In this document: piece after piece, positions 44,177 to 56,445 of the stretch
Layout of the letters: the number at the start of each line of letters is the position of its first letter
How positions within the stretch are numbered: position 1 is the stretch's first letter
NCBI GenBank assembly: GCA_020726505.1
Contig: JAHLEZ010000013.1
Coordinates: forward strand, 930,001 to 994,000
Origin: Leptodontidium sp. MPI-SDFR-AT-0119
Taxonomy: Eukaryota; Ascomycota; Leotiomycetes; Helotiales; Leptodontidiaceae
Direction: 5' to 3'
DNA: 64,000 nucleotides
Made by a program: the position numbers and the translations under genes
The notes under the pieces: model-generated
The model's database searches: none
Told to the model about the DNA's origin: nothing
What the model saw: only the letters and a program-made list of their open reading frames with translations

Positions 44177-45371
44177 AGCTAAATATCCATGGATTGCACG
44201 AAGAAGTGCGAATAAATACGAGATGGAGAAAGCTCTCGTCAAATATTAAGCTTTGAAAGTACGCATTTTGGTTTCATTTACATCCTGTCTGGCAGCGTGG
44301 GGAAGTCTGGGGGAGGGACAGTTGCAATAAATACATCGGGGAGGAATGTGGGGTAGCTGCGTAGGTAGGTAGATATCGAGACATTTAACCGGCGAATGAT
44401 ATGAACAGCCCAATATATCAGACTGCATACTGCATAGGTAGAAGGCCCAAAAGAATTGCGTGCGAGTTGCTTGTTAGTAAATACAGAAAGTGGAACTGAA
44501 ACCGGCCATAGACCAAAGTTGAGAAACTTGCGATTACCATGCCGTGCCCTGTCCAAGTAAGTATATCTTCAAAAGTCATTCATTCAGTCAGTTCCAGGTC
44601 AGAAAAGCGAAGTGCCGTTCTTGAGACGGGATGGGCCACCAGCAGTTTGGACCGGATGCTCCCCCACCCGATCGGAACTTAACCCGATCGACTTAAGATC
44701 TGCTCGTCTAGCCCCTTTCTCGCCGCGCTATTGGAACGGGACGAAGCTTAGGCGAGAATTGGCGAATCAGCATCTCGCTGCCAAATTATCTTTCCTCTCT
44801 TGTCGTCAGTCAACACCACAAGTGTTCAGCCCAAGGCAAGCCAGCCAGTCTGCACCCACCCAGCAAGGGAGCTCCAGAAACACAACCTCTGGCTGTCTGC
44901 CGCGGTAATGAAGAGCAGACCAACGGTAGGTCGACGATGACTTGCAGGCGCTCGAGTCTCGGAACATTATGAATCAAGCAAGCCCAGTCAAGTCAAGTCA
45001 GTCAGTCAGCGCAACCTCGCCGTCGCTGTCTCATTCTCGTCATTTTGTATCACAACCTCTCGGATTTGCAACCTTCCTTGCGGTGCAACTTCTGATCTCC
45101 CTCACTTACTCACTCTAATCTCAACCAGTCTTCCTTCTGCGTCAGATCTACGGCCCCGAGAACTATCAGCCGGTTTTTAGTGAAATTAATCAGCGAACAA
45201 CCTCCTCGTCGTCCTATCACAGTGACCTCCTCTCCCCTCCTCACGTCGCGCACGCGCTGAAACGACCCAATGCTGCTGGGGCCGCGGTGACGACTGCTGG
45301 TCTGAACCTTCCCCTCGAATTCTTTCAGGATGGCTTTCATCTTCGCGATGCGCTCGGCATCAGTCGGCAGC
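44177..45371. other. Divergent promoter region
   Basis: No gene is supported. It includes a GTCAAGTCAGTCAGTCAG run near 44990-45010. The minus-strand frame at 45110-45373 overlaps the next gene's leader and is judged spurious. Confidence 0.4.
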
Positions 45372-46491
45372 ATGCATCGACGAGAGCCTCAATCGACGGG
45401 CTCTTTGCCTGCCATTTCCGAAGACGGTGCTTCGTTCCTAGAACCTCGATACCCTCCTCCTGTCCCTCCACGGGCCTGGAATCGCCCTGCCCATAAGAAC
45501 TTTGCACTAGGTGCGCCGCTAGGTCTAAACTTTGATGGGAGTCCTCCGCCATACACGCATTTCGATCCCAGCAAGGAGGTGGAAGGTCCAAAGGGGGAGA
45601 CACTGTCCGATTTGAGGAGGGGTCTAGAAAATAATAGGCATATTGCGAAGAGGGGTGGATGGAAGAGACTTGCGATTACCGCTGGGGTTCTCATATTGTG
45701 TATGGTGGGACTGGTGGTAGGCTTGGTTGTAGGACTACGGACAAACAACAAAAGCTCCTCATCGTAAGGACTCCCATCCGTTTCGAAGATATAGGCTTAC
45801 AAATAATAGGGACAGGGACACGAATGGTAGCAACAGCCCAGCTGGTGGAGCTTCAGGCACCGTTGATCCTCCGACAGATCCAAGTGCAAATGCCACTTTC
45901 CCAGCTGGCTCCTACAGATTCGATACCTACCTCAATACCGTCGCAACAAATTGCACCTCGAATGCAGCGACATGGCGATGCTACCCTTTCTTTACCTACG
46001 CAATGAGCCCCACACAAGCAACGGCAAGTTTCGACTGGATCATATCGCCCTCTGGTGGAAGCAACTACACTATTTCTTCAACGCCAAACTATTTCTCCAT
46101 CGTATTCAGCAACGCCTCTCTCTCGCTCATGAAAGCTGGAGCTGACGACGAACATTACTTCTTCCAAACAATGATGGACAAGCCCACCAAGCCTGTTGCG
46201 CAACTTGGGAGCGAGAACGTGGCTAGTACATGCTACTTCAACTCCACTACTTTCCAGGGATATCTTTACACGAAGATGCCGAAAACATTCATTGCCAACA
46301 ATACCAACTCGACTACGGATACGAACACGCCATTCGCAGCTTGGCCTTATGCAGTCAAGGTTGAGCAAGTGGCTTCAGCAGGAGATGGAACACCGACATG
46401 TCTTGGCCCTTCTGGGGAATCCCTAGGCGACTTCAGCGTCGCCGATGGGACGCAACTATGTGATTGCTTATATTTAAATACCGGGACATGA
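45372..46491 (+). CDS. Type II single-span membrane glycoprotein, unknown function
   Basis: The model is join(45372..45763, 45810..46491), 357 aa, with a 46-nt phase-2 intron (GTAAGG...ATAG). A Pro-rich cytoplasmic tail of ~98 residues (PRYPPPVPPRAWNRPAHKNF) precedes one membrane helix (about 99-122, AITAGVLILCMVGLVVGLVV). The outer domain is Ser/Thr/Asn-rich with many N-glycosylation sequons and paired Cys (NCTSNAATWRCYPFF, CLYLNTGT end). In-frame ATGs at 45330 and 45348 could extend the tail by 14 or 8 residues; 45372 gives the cleanest start. Proteins of this layout are common in filamentous fungi and usually lack an assigned role. Confidence 0.82.
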
Positions 46492-47498
46492 CGTTAGCTT
46501 GATCTGATTTGAGTCTTTGGGAAGCGTTTTGGGAGCATGGATATCTGACGATGGGCTATTTATGATACGTTAATTTGGAAAGGTGCTGAATGAGTGTACA
46601 TAGCTAGTTACATTTGCTTTCATTTCTTGTACATAAATTATATTCTGATACCCTCATGTAGTCTAATACCAGCTTTGTTACCCATCTATACTCCTATGCC
46701 AAAGTGACTAACCAGCACATACCCCGGGAAGGAATCCACCGTGTTTATAGTAGGGGAGGAGTGGCCTTGCAACAAACTCGGTTCCTTTGCTGCTCGCCTT
46801 GACTATGACGTTTCCTCCAGCAAGTGATGGAGCGGGAAATATCAAAGGCGAATAGTGTGGACAACCGGCACTAAGATTATTGAATACCGATTCTCCGAAA
46901 GAAACATTGAGAGAAGCTAGACGTTGTTTTATACATTAGTTACCGCTGCTCCATACCAGCTCAAGTGGGCAAAGTGTATTTGATGCCGGCTGCTGGAGCA
47001 ATTGTGCGTTTACAGTAACTGTATCCAAAGCATCCTTGGCTAGGTACCAGCGAACCAATCGAGAGAACTCTTTGGACTCTCCTACCAGAACCGCCGCTTT
47101 GGTTCTACTTATTGTTGTGGGGGCTTATCCGACGGCCCAAGTCATAATTCCCTCGATTGTTTTTGTCCTGGATTTTAGATTTGAGGTTCACTCAATATGA
47201 TATTTTCAAACCCCGTCTTTTGTGGAAGGAGATCGAAGAGTGTATCCATCCACGGCTCCATGGGAAATGGTCGGACGAAAGTCCTATCTCATTTAACTTA
47301 TCAGGCCCTCCTAGGATATCGTTCTTTATCTTTTCAGCATCATGTATGCTTGACTCGAACTTACCTGCTTGTAAGTTAACTCACTCGCTATTGAGAGACG
47401 ACAATTGTTCCTTTCTAATAGCTACTAACATCCAAAGCCTCAGAAAACAACACCTAGATCATAAATTTACGCATATCCCCACTCACTCACCCGCTAAC
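46492..47498. other. Intergenic region between convergent genes
   Basis: No gene is supported. The plus-strand frame at 47157-47696 is a shadow of the membrane protein gene and of a CCATCC repeat at 47509-47528. Confidence 0.4.
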
Positions 47499-48305
47499 TC
47501 ACTCACTCCCATCCCCATCCCCATCCCCAAGCCAATACGCATCCCTCGCCTTCTTCCTCATCCGCGCCTGATTCACAACCTCCCTCTCCCCTCTCAACGC
47601 CCACCAACCCACCGCAGCAGCCACAACCGCAACAGCACACCTCGCAACATCCACCCACCGCGCAGTCTTCGCCGTCCAACACGGTCCATCAGGTAAACCA
47701 CTCGGGTACTGATTAATCTGACACGTCCAGGCCTCGACATCGAACATCCCGCGGTCGTACTCTCTGTAATCGCTGCGGTAGTAGGCGTCGAAGGTGGATG
47801 ATTGGCTGTGGGTGATGAGGATGTATGTCATGGCGGTGAGAGATAGGAGGGCATTGAAGAGGAGAGAGGAGATGAGTAGGGGAATGGGGGGAATTGGGAA
47901 AGTCTTGGAGATGGATGTCAGTAATTCACATTGTTTTCTCCCCCTCTTCCCTCCGAGGGTAGACTTGAGAAATTGAGAGGAGTGGATGGAAAGGGTACTC
48001 ACTCGCTTGCCATCAGGCCAGAAACGTCCCGCGAACACGACGCAAATCAACGATATAGCCAGAGAGATGGCGCTGGAAGCAAGCGAGAGCTTTGAATTTG
48101 TGGTGTTGAGATTGGTTGGGAGGTATTCCACGGCCGGGTAGAGCTGGTGGTCGAAGTTGATGAGAGTCGAGCCGCCTGGAGGATCTCCTGAGACGAAAGA
48201 TAGGACTGAGGAATGGAGGCCTGTGGATATGGTTGACATAATGAAGAGGATCGTGATGCTTCCTAAGAAGCAGAGACGCGGGATGGTGAGCATGATTTCT
48301 TTCAT
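47499..48305 (-). CDS. Four-span membrane protein, unknown function
   Basis: The model is complement(join(47499..47903, 48003..48305)), 235 aa. The 99-nt intron is a multiple of three with no stop, but it has GTGAGT, a CTGAC branch site and CCAAG, and reading through would add a Lys/Arg-rich insert between membrane spans. Four hydrophobic segments are seen: near residues 9-30, 70-90, 105-127 and 180-200. Between the last two lies a loop with a Cys pair (WTCQINQYPSGLPDGPCWTAK), probably disulfide-bonded outside. The topology recalls claudin/MARVEL-like fungal proteins, but I see no diagnostic motif. The tail ends in GDGDGDG. The start at 48305 (MKEIMLTIPRLCFLG) puts the first span close to the N-terminus. 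Confidence 0.75.
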   Translation of the reverse strand: MKEIMLTIPRLCFLGSITILFIMSTISTGLHSSVLSFVSGDPPGGSTLINFDHQLYPAVEYLPTNLNTTNSKLSLASSAISLAISLICVVFAGRFWPDGKRVSTLSIHSSQFLKSTLGGKRGRKQCELLTSISKTFPIPPIPLLISSLLFNALLSLTAMTYILITHSQSSTFDAYYRSDYREYDRGMFDVEAWTCQINQYPSGLPDGPCWTAKTARWVDVARCAVAVVAAAVGWWALRGEREVVNQARMRKKARDAYWLGDGDGDGSE

Positions 48306-49355
48306 TTCGATATTTGTATGATGAAAGGACAGTGCGGTTTGATGTGAGATGGAAATCAAGATGAAAGAATATATGCTATCAAGTAGGGAGAGGCGTCGAT
48401 CGGGGACACTTACAAGAACTAGGTTGGAGACTAGGATTTTTTGTCCAGACGATATATTTCGCCTGCTGGACGAAATGCGCCTGAAGGTAGAATGTTGGTG
48501 TTTTGCACAGCCCTACCTGAAACTCAAATGCGTAAACACATCACTTGTTGGTTTCTGCAAAAGAAGCGGCCAGCGCTTAGGGATAAATCCATGCTCTGCG
48601 CCACAAATGAGCCATTGACGTGCAAACGCCGTCCCGAGTCGTGACCAAGGCCGTTCAAGATGCTTCAGGCCTTGACAGGATGCATGTAAAGAGGCCAACT
48701 ACGTCTTGTGGCTGCGGAACGGGTCGTTGATGTTGTGCATAGGCATGCTAGCGCTCACGTGCCTGACTTCTGCCCCCTGAATTTTAGCGACGTCAACAGA
48801 GCAAGGGCGGTAGTCAACATCACTTTAACACAGCGTTCAACTGCAGAAGGAACTTATACGGTGCTAAAGTTATGATGTCCTAGTCCTGTTCAGGAAGATA
48901 CATGATTGTTGAGCCAAGAAGAGTGTCGCTGACTGGTATGACGAACTTAGTGAACTTAGTACAAGGCAAGCTCGCGATACCTCCATGTACAGGACTTCAG
49001 CTAAGCCAGGGGTTTCGGTGCAAAGAATGTTGGAATAACCTGACGGATTATCTTCGCCTGTTAGCTTATTCCTGTCCCACACCGTCATTCAGGCGTTTAA
49101 TTAAGGTCAAGCTTAACGCTGCCAACCAACAAGCGCTTTAATTCGACTGCGCCTAAAACTATACCTGTGAAGCGCTTCTGAAAGTAATTTGGAAAGAGGC
49201 CATAAAAGAAAGATTCTATTGGAAATCACACATAAACCCCACAAAATAAAATACAAGTCGCGAGTGTCCCAGCACCAGCTCAAGCAAGCAAGCACAAAAG
49301 CCCTCGAAGTGCCGAGAAATCAAACCTTCCCCAAAAATAAAAATGCTTCAATTCT
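48306..49355. other. Intergenic region
   Basis: About 1 kb with no supportable gene. I found no tRNA-like cloverleaf by eye. Confidence 0.35.
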
Positions 49356-50446
49356 TCAATTCCATTCAACCGTTGTGGTGTACGATTTGTCAGGGATCAC
49401 TCTTCCTGTCGCAGTATCTCTGACATCAATACTCGAAGATTTGCCGTCAGGGCCATCTGCAGGTCTTTTGCGACCCACCATCTTTTCTGTCTTCAGATCA
49501 AAACATCCAGTCAGAACATCAGGAGAGCACAAGTACCACCATTCCTTCTCGGACATATCGCAGAATACCCTCTCTGTGGTGGACACGAAGTCGGGTCCTA
49601 CAGATGTTCCACTCTCGCACAGTTCTTTTGCACTGTGGGTGGCCATGCTACTGACGATCAAGTGGCCGGGTTTGTTATTCCCATTGTTGCGGCTGAAGTA
49701 GCGAGACGAGCCGATGGAACGCTTGACTTTGTGATCACGCGAGCAGGATTAGCGTCGGCGCCACCATCTGTGTATTTCAATGGAGGCTTGAAAAATGGGA
49801 TGAGTCCATTTGGGGTGATGTTTTCCCAGAACTTCATACGGGGGGAGCTTTTGCAGAGCGTGTCTGGGTTGTTGGTGAATTGGGTGACGCGGTCATCTGT
49901 CGACGAAAAATCTGGCATGTGAAGGCTGAATCCTTGATATCGAAGGTTGTTGGTGTGATCATGGTCAATCCAAACGCATTTTGGAGAGTAAGTGCCACTC
50001 CCAACCTTGAAGTTGCTGAGAAACCAGTCGGCACCGCAATTGAAGCCAATATCTCCGTACCATGCCCATTGAGCCCCGTTGCCAGATGCATATACGTATG
50101 AAATGCAAATTGCATCTTTCTCCTGTGTGGAAATCATGACGTATTCTGGTTGTCGTGCCTCGCCTTTTGGTACCGTCTGATAGTTCTGGATCGAGCCCTT
50201 GTGTTCCATATTCTGGTTGATGTGCCCGTCTTCATCCCCCTTATATTGTCCAATCCTGTGACCATTGATATCCCAGAAAGCTATGTGTGGAATACTGCCA
50301 CCAGTGTTGTTATCGCCAGTATCTAAGCCACCGATGCCAATTGCGAAGGAGGTAGAGGATCCCGATTCTGGAGATTTGGCCAGCACAGCCAAGGGTATCA
50401 CCACAGAACCTAGGACGTCGGCAACGAAGCCAAGGAAAGTTGACAT
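49356..50446 (-). CDS. Secreted hypothetical protein broken by one frameshift
   Basis: Two minus-strand frames form one protein. The first runs from ATG 50446 (MSTFLGFVADVLGSVVIPLA, a signal-peptide-like start) to a stop at 49658, and the second continues from about 49730 to 49356. The first frame holds a compact extracellular-looking domain with aromatic and Cys residues (GNGAQWAWYGDIGFNCGADW, CVWIDHDHTNNLRYQGFSLH). The second holds SSMATHSAKELCESGTSVGP and VFCDMSEKEWWYLC, whose Cys and layout look like the natural C-terminal part. A one-base loss near 49722-49731 would explain the break; a conventional intron would not. It is either a recent pseudogene or a sequencing/assembly error. I know the type only as a common uncharacterised fungal secreted protein. 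Confidence 0.7.
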
Positions 50447-51572
50447 TTTGAGCAGAGTCAATCAGGAAAATATTAATAAGTGACAATAGGAGGTGTGTCT
50501 GAGGGTACTGTGAGGGTTCGGATGCAATGTGAATTGGAGTAAACTTGGAGCGAAAGGTCCCCGTTTAATACTTAGATCATTTCTTGAACATTTCACGGAG
50601 AAGACCAGATAAGCGCCTACATCTTTGATTCTGGGAAGAAAATTCAACGTGTCTGCAATTTGCAATGCCTTGGTTGACTTTGAACTTACCAACTCGCGCA
50701 GTTGCATTTGGTTTCTAGGTGTTGAGTCTGCCAGAAAGAAACGACCTGCGGGGGTCTCACTCCCATAGACCTCTAGCAGTTCCCAAAAGACCGTGCCCGA
50801 CCACAGCAAGGCCTTCCCAGGGCTTAAAACGCGGTCATTACCGCTGTTAGATAGCCAAATGCCTTGCCCAAGAGCCTTACGAAGCGATATCCTATCTGAA
50901 TGCTATTTTCACCACCTGCAGAGTACCAATTCAGGATATGCCAACTCAAAGTTATCAGCATGAGACAAAGGATTAGAGGCGCAGAGACCAACAAGTCTTC
51001 CTGGCTGCAGATATCAACCGGCTGCCTTGCTCAAGAGCCCAACAAGGCGAAAGGGAGGCATCTGAAGCCTGCAAGAAATTATTCATGGCCTTTGTGACAC
51101 ACCGATTTCCAACTGTCCCTCTCGAGCTACCAAGCATGAAACACAAACAAAGGCGCATGTGCTAGAAATGCCCTCATTCCGAGAGTATTTTGGGCTCTGC
51201 AAGGCATAATTGGAGAGATGGAAGGATTTTTGACCTTGGGGCTTCAGTTGAAGCGCTGTTGGCTAATCTTCTGCCAGTCGGGTAGAAAAGTTGTCTTGAC
51301 TCTTGACGACAGATCAATCGTTTGTTTCGGATGAGACTCTCTAACTCAGAGTAAATAAACTACTTTGAGAACTACGTATAGCTGTCAATGGTATATAGAG
51401 CTGGAAACATTGCCCTTTTCATTTGACATCTTCTCCATCTACCTTAGCATCTCCTCTCTTCTTCCTTTACATATCCTGCAACAGCTTATATCACCCTAAA
51501 GGCACGACGAAACTCGATTTTTGAACGCAGTTCGATATTTTGTCATACCCCTTCCACACACGTTTCACCAAA
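50447..51572. other. Divergent promoter region
   Basis: No gene is supported between the two divergent secreted-protein genes. The leader before 51573 is pyrimidine-rich (51420-51570), typical of fungal promoters. Confidence 0.4.
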
Positions 51573-52645
51573 ATGCGTTTCTCTGGCATTCTTTTGCTGC
51601 TCGTTGCCCTCGGCTTCTACTGCAATGTTATTGCAAGGCCGCTGGAGAGTGGATGTGATGATATAAAATGCCAAGGTATGTCAGCTCTAACCATCCCAAT
51701 ATTGAGAGATTCATAAACTAACCTGGCCTGTTAGATGAGAAGCGAGGTGTCAGCATCGCTTTGGGACTCCGGTCCCCAGGCACATTCAAGCCACCATTGT
51801 CTGGTCCGAAGAATGATCCCCAGCCAGTTATTGGCAGACCAGGCTCCCCAGATTCTCCTACTCCTGGCGCTGGGAGCTCATCTGAACTGAATCCCATTGG
51901 GGTTCCAACATTTGTTGCGCCTACCTCCTATGGAACTTTCCCACAGAAAGGCCAGCAAGTTGTCGACGACCTTGCACGAGCCAGCGGACCAGACAATGAC
52001 CGGGACTATGCCACTAAAAGTCGAGAGTACACGATTGTTCCGGATACTCTTAATTCTCCATTCGCCGGCGACCAGGGCTTAACAGGAGAGAATATCCGAA
52101 TACCATTCGAAAATATGGGATTGAAAGACAGTGAGCAGTGGACACTGAGAGAGGTTTACGGAACTGATTGGCATCTACCACCAACGAATGTTGTGTACCA
52201 TAACAAAGACCAGCAAGCTATGGTGGTAACCGACACGTTCAACGACAAACTCGGGGAAGGATTCCAAATGGAAAACTTGATTTTCCACTCCGAGTTTATC
52301 TTTCAAGGTTGGAAGGCAGCTCCAGGCGGAGACGTGAGCAGGCTCAAATACGTCACTGTTGCTCAGGTGCAGAATACCTTCTCGCCAGCTGTCATTACAG
52401 ATGCCCGTGCCTCCATGACTCCCACTCCGGTTGCAGGGGAGAAGGTTACCTTTTCTGCTGCTGCTCAGAGTGACGCCGAGTTACAAGGCTTCTTTGCTAT
52501 AGCTGGGACGGACAATGGAAAATTTCTTTTCAGGATGCTTGCCGACCATCACAACGAGATGAATGGACTGAAAGTTATTGCTGTTCACACATGGGACGAT
52601 GTTCCAGGAACCCCGGATCCGACTCTGATCTGGGAATTGGCATGA
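51573..52645 (+). CDS. Secreted protein with Kex2-like site, unknown function
   Basis: The model is join(51573..51675, 51735..52645), 337 aa, with a 59-nt phase-1 intron (GTATGT...TTAG). A clear signal peptide (MRFSGILLLLVALGFYCNV) is followed by a short acidic Cys-containing pro-segment (ESGCDDIKCQDEKR). The Lys-Arg pair, created across the splice, would be a Kex2 cleavage site. The mature part begins with a Pro/Gly/Ser-rich linker and continues as a ~220-residue domain without Cys (EYTIVPDTLNSPFAG, GWKAAPGGDVSRLKYVTVAQ, GLKVIAVHTWDD). No catalytic motif is recognised. A conserved hypothetical or effector-like role is possible, but nothing in the sequence proves it. Confidence 0.8.
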
Positions 52646-53330
52646 TGGATTAAGAGGGAATACTTGCGCTATGAAGGCAAAAAACACGGTGGGGAAGAGG
52701 TTTTTTGGATGATGAGAGCCCGAGATATGTGTTTGAGCTTGATTTATTGGAAAGTTTTGATGCAGGGAGTTTGTGATCTGAACTTTTGTCTGTTAGTTTA
52801 GTTTTTCGCAGGTCTTTTCAATGCTTTGCATGGGTGGTAGGGGATCTGGCATCCCACTCAAATCAAATATTTTGTGGAAGACTTGATCCACGATTTGAAT
52901 GCTGTTTTGGATCATGAGAAGAACAAACTCAGTGGGATTGGTCAAGGTGCTTATGCCAGCTAAATAAGCGAACCCCTCAGCGATCGAATGAGCTGGAGGG
53001 CAGAGCGGTAACATCTTGCGCACTCTATGCTTTGAGAGAAATTCCTTAAGAACGACCAACTGGGATTCGAAGTATTTCCTTCCGAATATAATGTTTAAGG
53101 GCAGCCTGCTTCAGCGTTGGTCAACGACAGGCCGGCCTTGTCAGCGCAGCAGCCGCCCCCTGAGCTAAATTTAGCGAGGCGCTCTGTAGAAATTACTCAC
53201 ACACCGCAGGGACCTGCAAAATGGCCCAAACCAACAGCTGATGTCGATATATAGACGTGCGTCCCACAGCTCAACAAGCTCACTCTGTCAATGCTCACTG
53301 GACAATTCCTGACTTCTGCACCACTTCGCC
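52646..53330. other. Intergenic region
   Basis: No gene is supported. The minus-strand frame 52793-53059 has no motif. Confidence 0.35.
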
Positions 53331-54530
53331 ATGCACATCTTCGACATGTCCATCGAACTGGTGAGAGAGATCTTGGAACATGCCGTCCTCGCCGTAGGCA
53401 TTACAGCAGCTGTAAAGCTGAGGCTTGTCTGCCGTGAGTGATCTGGACTTTCAGTAGCATCAGAAGCTAACAAACAAACAGACACATTCAACAAAGAAAT
53501 CCCAGTAGCCATGCTCAACGCACGACTTCTTGAGATGGAACACCGGTGGCTTTTCTTCTTCCCTAACAAGTCCTGGCTTGTTGAAGAACATATTTACCGG
53601 CGAACGTCCTCACCCAACCCTGGAACAGAGAATCTCTCTGCAGCGATTCTGCTCGCTGCCAATACTCTCACCTCCAAGAACATGTCAACTCAAGGCCGGG
53701 AGTCTGAGCATGAGCAGGATGCCATCAAACCCTACATTCGCGAACTTAGCAGGGCAGCGGCATGGAACATGGGCACACGCTCTATCCTGCACTATCTCCA
53801 ATCCAATACTTCTGCCGAGAAAAAATATCTGCATCACTTGAGCAGCACGAACCTCATCGAAGCAGCAGCAGCGCACTTAGGCGATCTTGACTTCTTTATC
53901 AAACTCGTCAAAGAGCAGGGAGTAATCGATGCCTCAGAGAACGTGTATTTCGGGAATCCACTCCGAAGCGCTATTTTGCAGGACCACTTCGACTTAGCAG
54001 TATTTCTGCTCGACAATGGCGTTGATGTAAATCATGGCGAGTGGGGGAAGGGGTTCGGCAAGACGGCTCTGCAGGCTGCTGCGTCTACAGGACAGCATCG
54101 CTTTGTTGAGTTGCTTCTAGATCCTAGGTACGGATGTCGTACTTCTGGGAGAGAATTCGATTCTGCGGTCTTGGACGCAGTGTCTGCGGGCCATTTACCT
54201 ATTATGAGTTACTTGATGGAAAGAGCAAATATGGTTGCTACGCCTGAGTTCTGCAACCGCGTGCTTTTGGAAGCGGCGAAGTATGGACGGGAAGATATTG
54301 TGAAGTTCGCGTTACAAATGGGGGCCGATCCGAACAAAGGAGAGGGGTGCAACAGGTGGCAAGTTCCCATCACGGTAGCCGCCAGGTATGGGTATATTTC
54401 TATTGTGAGGATACTATTGGAGAGTGGAGCTACGGTGAAAATAGGTGGGAGGCATGATACCATGGCTGCGATAACTAGGCGGGAAGGTCGGGAGGGCGTA
54501 CGTCGTGTCTTGCGGGAGCATATGAATTAA
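53331..54530 (+). CDS. F-box-like and ankyrin-repeat protein
   Basis: The model is join(53331..53433, 53482..54530), 383 aa, with a 48-nt phase-1 intron (GTGAGT...ACAG). The N-terminus MSIELVREILEHAVLAVGITAAVKLRLVCHTFNKEI has the spacing of an F-box helix pair (leading L/I-P-E-L-like start, then LRLVC..F). The rest holds about five ankyrin-type repeats, for example PLRSAILQDHFDLAVFLLDNGVDVNH, TALQAAASTGQHRFVELLLD and ITVAARYGYISIVRILLESG. F-box/ankyrin proteins can link substrates to SCF ubiquitin ligases, while ankyrin repeats alone are generic binding scaffolds. The start could also be the second ATG at 53346. Confidence 0.82.
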
Positions 54531-55370
54531 GATGTGAGGGGCAATCAAAAATGCAGTGAAAAGATCATGGCTGGATGAGAATTTTGAAAGGTTGATTGAT
54601 GAGACGATTGGTGCATCTTAGAAAAGTCGGGATTCAGAGAAATGAGTAAATTCAAGAAGGGCAGGAAGCAAAATAATAATAATATATAATCCCATAATTT
54701 GGTTCGCTTAAGTCAGGAAACCTCAGCGGAAAAAAACAAAAATAAATAAAATGAAGAGGGGTGCCAGTACAATACGTCTATAGTAAAGTCGGAACCTTGG
54801 GACCCGCCCAAGTCCAGGTATGACGACCTAAACGCTCCAGCAGCCAGCTGACAAGAGACTTTGAGGTTCCAGCTGGGCGAGACTTGACAGACTACGCCAG
54901 ACAGGAAATTGGTTGCAGAGATAATGCATATTTGATTACAAGTCCCCCCCCAAAAAAAATAAAAAATAAGCGATGTTTACTCTCCCCGACGCCTTCCCCT
55001 ACAAAGTCCAAAAAATGTCGAAAGCTACATCACTGATCAAAGAGAATGGTGTAGTTTTAATTTCTAACGCTTCATAGCTAATTAAATTAAAATTTGAATG
55101 TCCAAAGGGTATTTCTTTGTACTTTGCGTGGTAGAAAGCTAGATCGCGGGGTTTGTTTACCCAGCTTCACGTCTGAAGGGGGTTCGTGACGCGACGAGGC
55201 TACAAGCTGCATCGTCATTTAGATCATTTTTCTTTAAAGCGCGCCCGCTTACTGACGATACTCTCAACCTTCAAACGCGTCCAATAAACTTCAGCAATCA
55301 TCAAACTTACTGCTACGCTTTCTCCCAGACCTAACACTTTGCTTTCTCTCCATCATCATCATCACCCACG
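54531..55370. other. Intergenic region with C9A8 tract
   Basis: AT-rich spacer with AATAAT and AAATAAA runs near 54670-54755 and a C9A8 tract at 54943-54959. No gene is seen. Confidence 0.4.
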
Positions 55371-56445
55371 ATGCCGAACCCTGCGGCGCATCTTTCCTAC
55401 GATTTCTGGACAGAGCGTCATCTGCAGGAGGAGCTGACGCGGAGAGGATTGAGCCGTAGTGGACACTGTGCACAAATGGTCCAAAAATTGGTGCAGCATG
55501 ATCAAACGAACCATCAGTACTGTCCTCCCACAGAAACATTTACCGCCGACAACGATCCTGATGGTAGCATTGAGTCATCCCGAGTTGATGCAGACACCAA
55601 ATTTGACTTTAAATGCAACAACATCATCAAAACTGCCTGGATCCGCTACCACGAGCTTATGGCAAAGACGGAGAAAACGAAGAGGATTGTTCTTGGGGAT
55701 GCAATCTACGAGAAGGCCAAAACAAGAAATGCTGCCATCTGTAACAAGATGCTGGCATACAAGCCAGTGTCTGATGCATTTCCAAAGTATGTTATCTTAA
55801 TGGCAAGAGACAGATGCGTTTCAATTTCATGCTGATCATTATCTCACTGAGCTGTCATCGGAAAGCCAAAGCAAGGAGACGATGAGACCGAGAAACATCT
55901 AGAGGGAAATGCCATAGAGAATAGCAGCAAAACGGTTTGTGTCTTCTTTCCAAAACATTTCTTAAACCTTTGCTAACAAATTTCACAAGAAGTCTGAAAA
56001 AGATACCACCAAGTCTGACGCCAAAACCACCAAGCGAAAGCACATCAGCGATGATGGTGGTGATGACGAACATGATGACAATGGTGTGTTCGGGAATCAC
56101 CGCGCGAAGAAGTTGATGTCCGACACAAATAAAGATTTCCAAATTGATTACATCGAGTCAAACCCTATTGCACCACAGTTGAGCACCGAAAATTATGTAC
56201 ATTTGCATTGTAGAGAGCCCCACAAAATCCGGGGAGACCACCTGATTTTCCTGCGGGAACAGTACCGAATGTTCGCGATAGGTAGCTTCAGAGTGGACTG
56301 GTCAGGTTTCTTCATGATAATGAAGCAGACCGAGAAAGGAGATGAAGATTTGCAGAAGCTCGGAGATTGTCTCAACCACGAGATGGAGATGGAGTGTTTG
56401 TTTGATGAAAATGTTGTGTCGATCGAAGTTTGTAGAAAGGCGTGA
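55371..56445 (+). CDS. SAP-like domain protein, unknown function
   Basis: A tentative model is join(55371..55790, 55866..55934, 55990..56445), 314 aa. Residues ~9-42 (LSYDFWTERHLQEELTRRGLSRSGHCAQMVQKLVQHD) have the helix-turn-helix pattern of SAP domains, which bind DNA or chromatin. A basic/acidic low-complexity stretch follows (TTKSDAKTTKRKHISDDGG), then a C-terminal region with aromatic motifs (HLIFLREQYRMFAIGSFRVDWSG). The first splice is uncertain. The consensus donor GTATGT at 55787 gives a wrong phase with every downstream acceptor, so GTTATC at 55791 (or GTTTCA further on) is used. Nuclear localisation is inferred from the SAP-like and basic regions only. Confidence 0.65.

Noticed and set aside
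45110..45373. Minus-strand 87-codon open frame
   Set aside because: It overlaps the leader and start of the clear plus-strand membrane glycoprotein gene, and its sequence shows no domain or conserved pattern.
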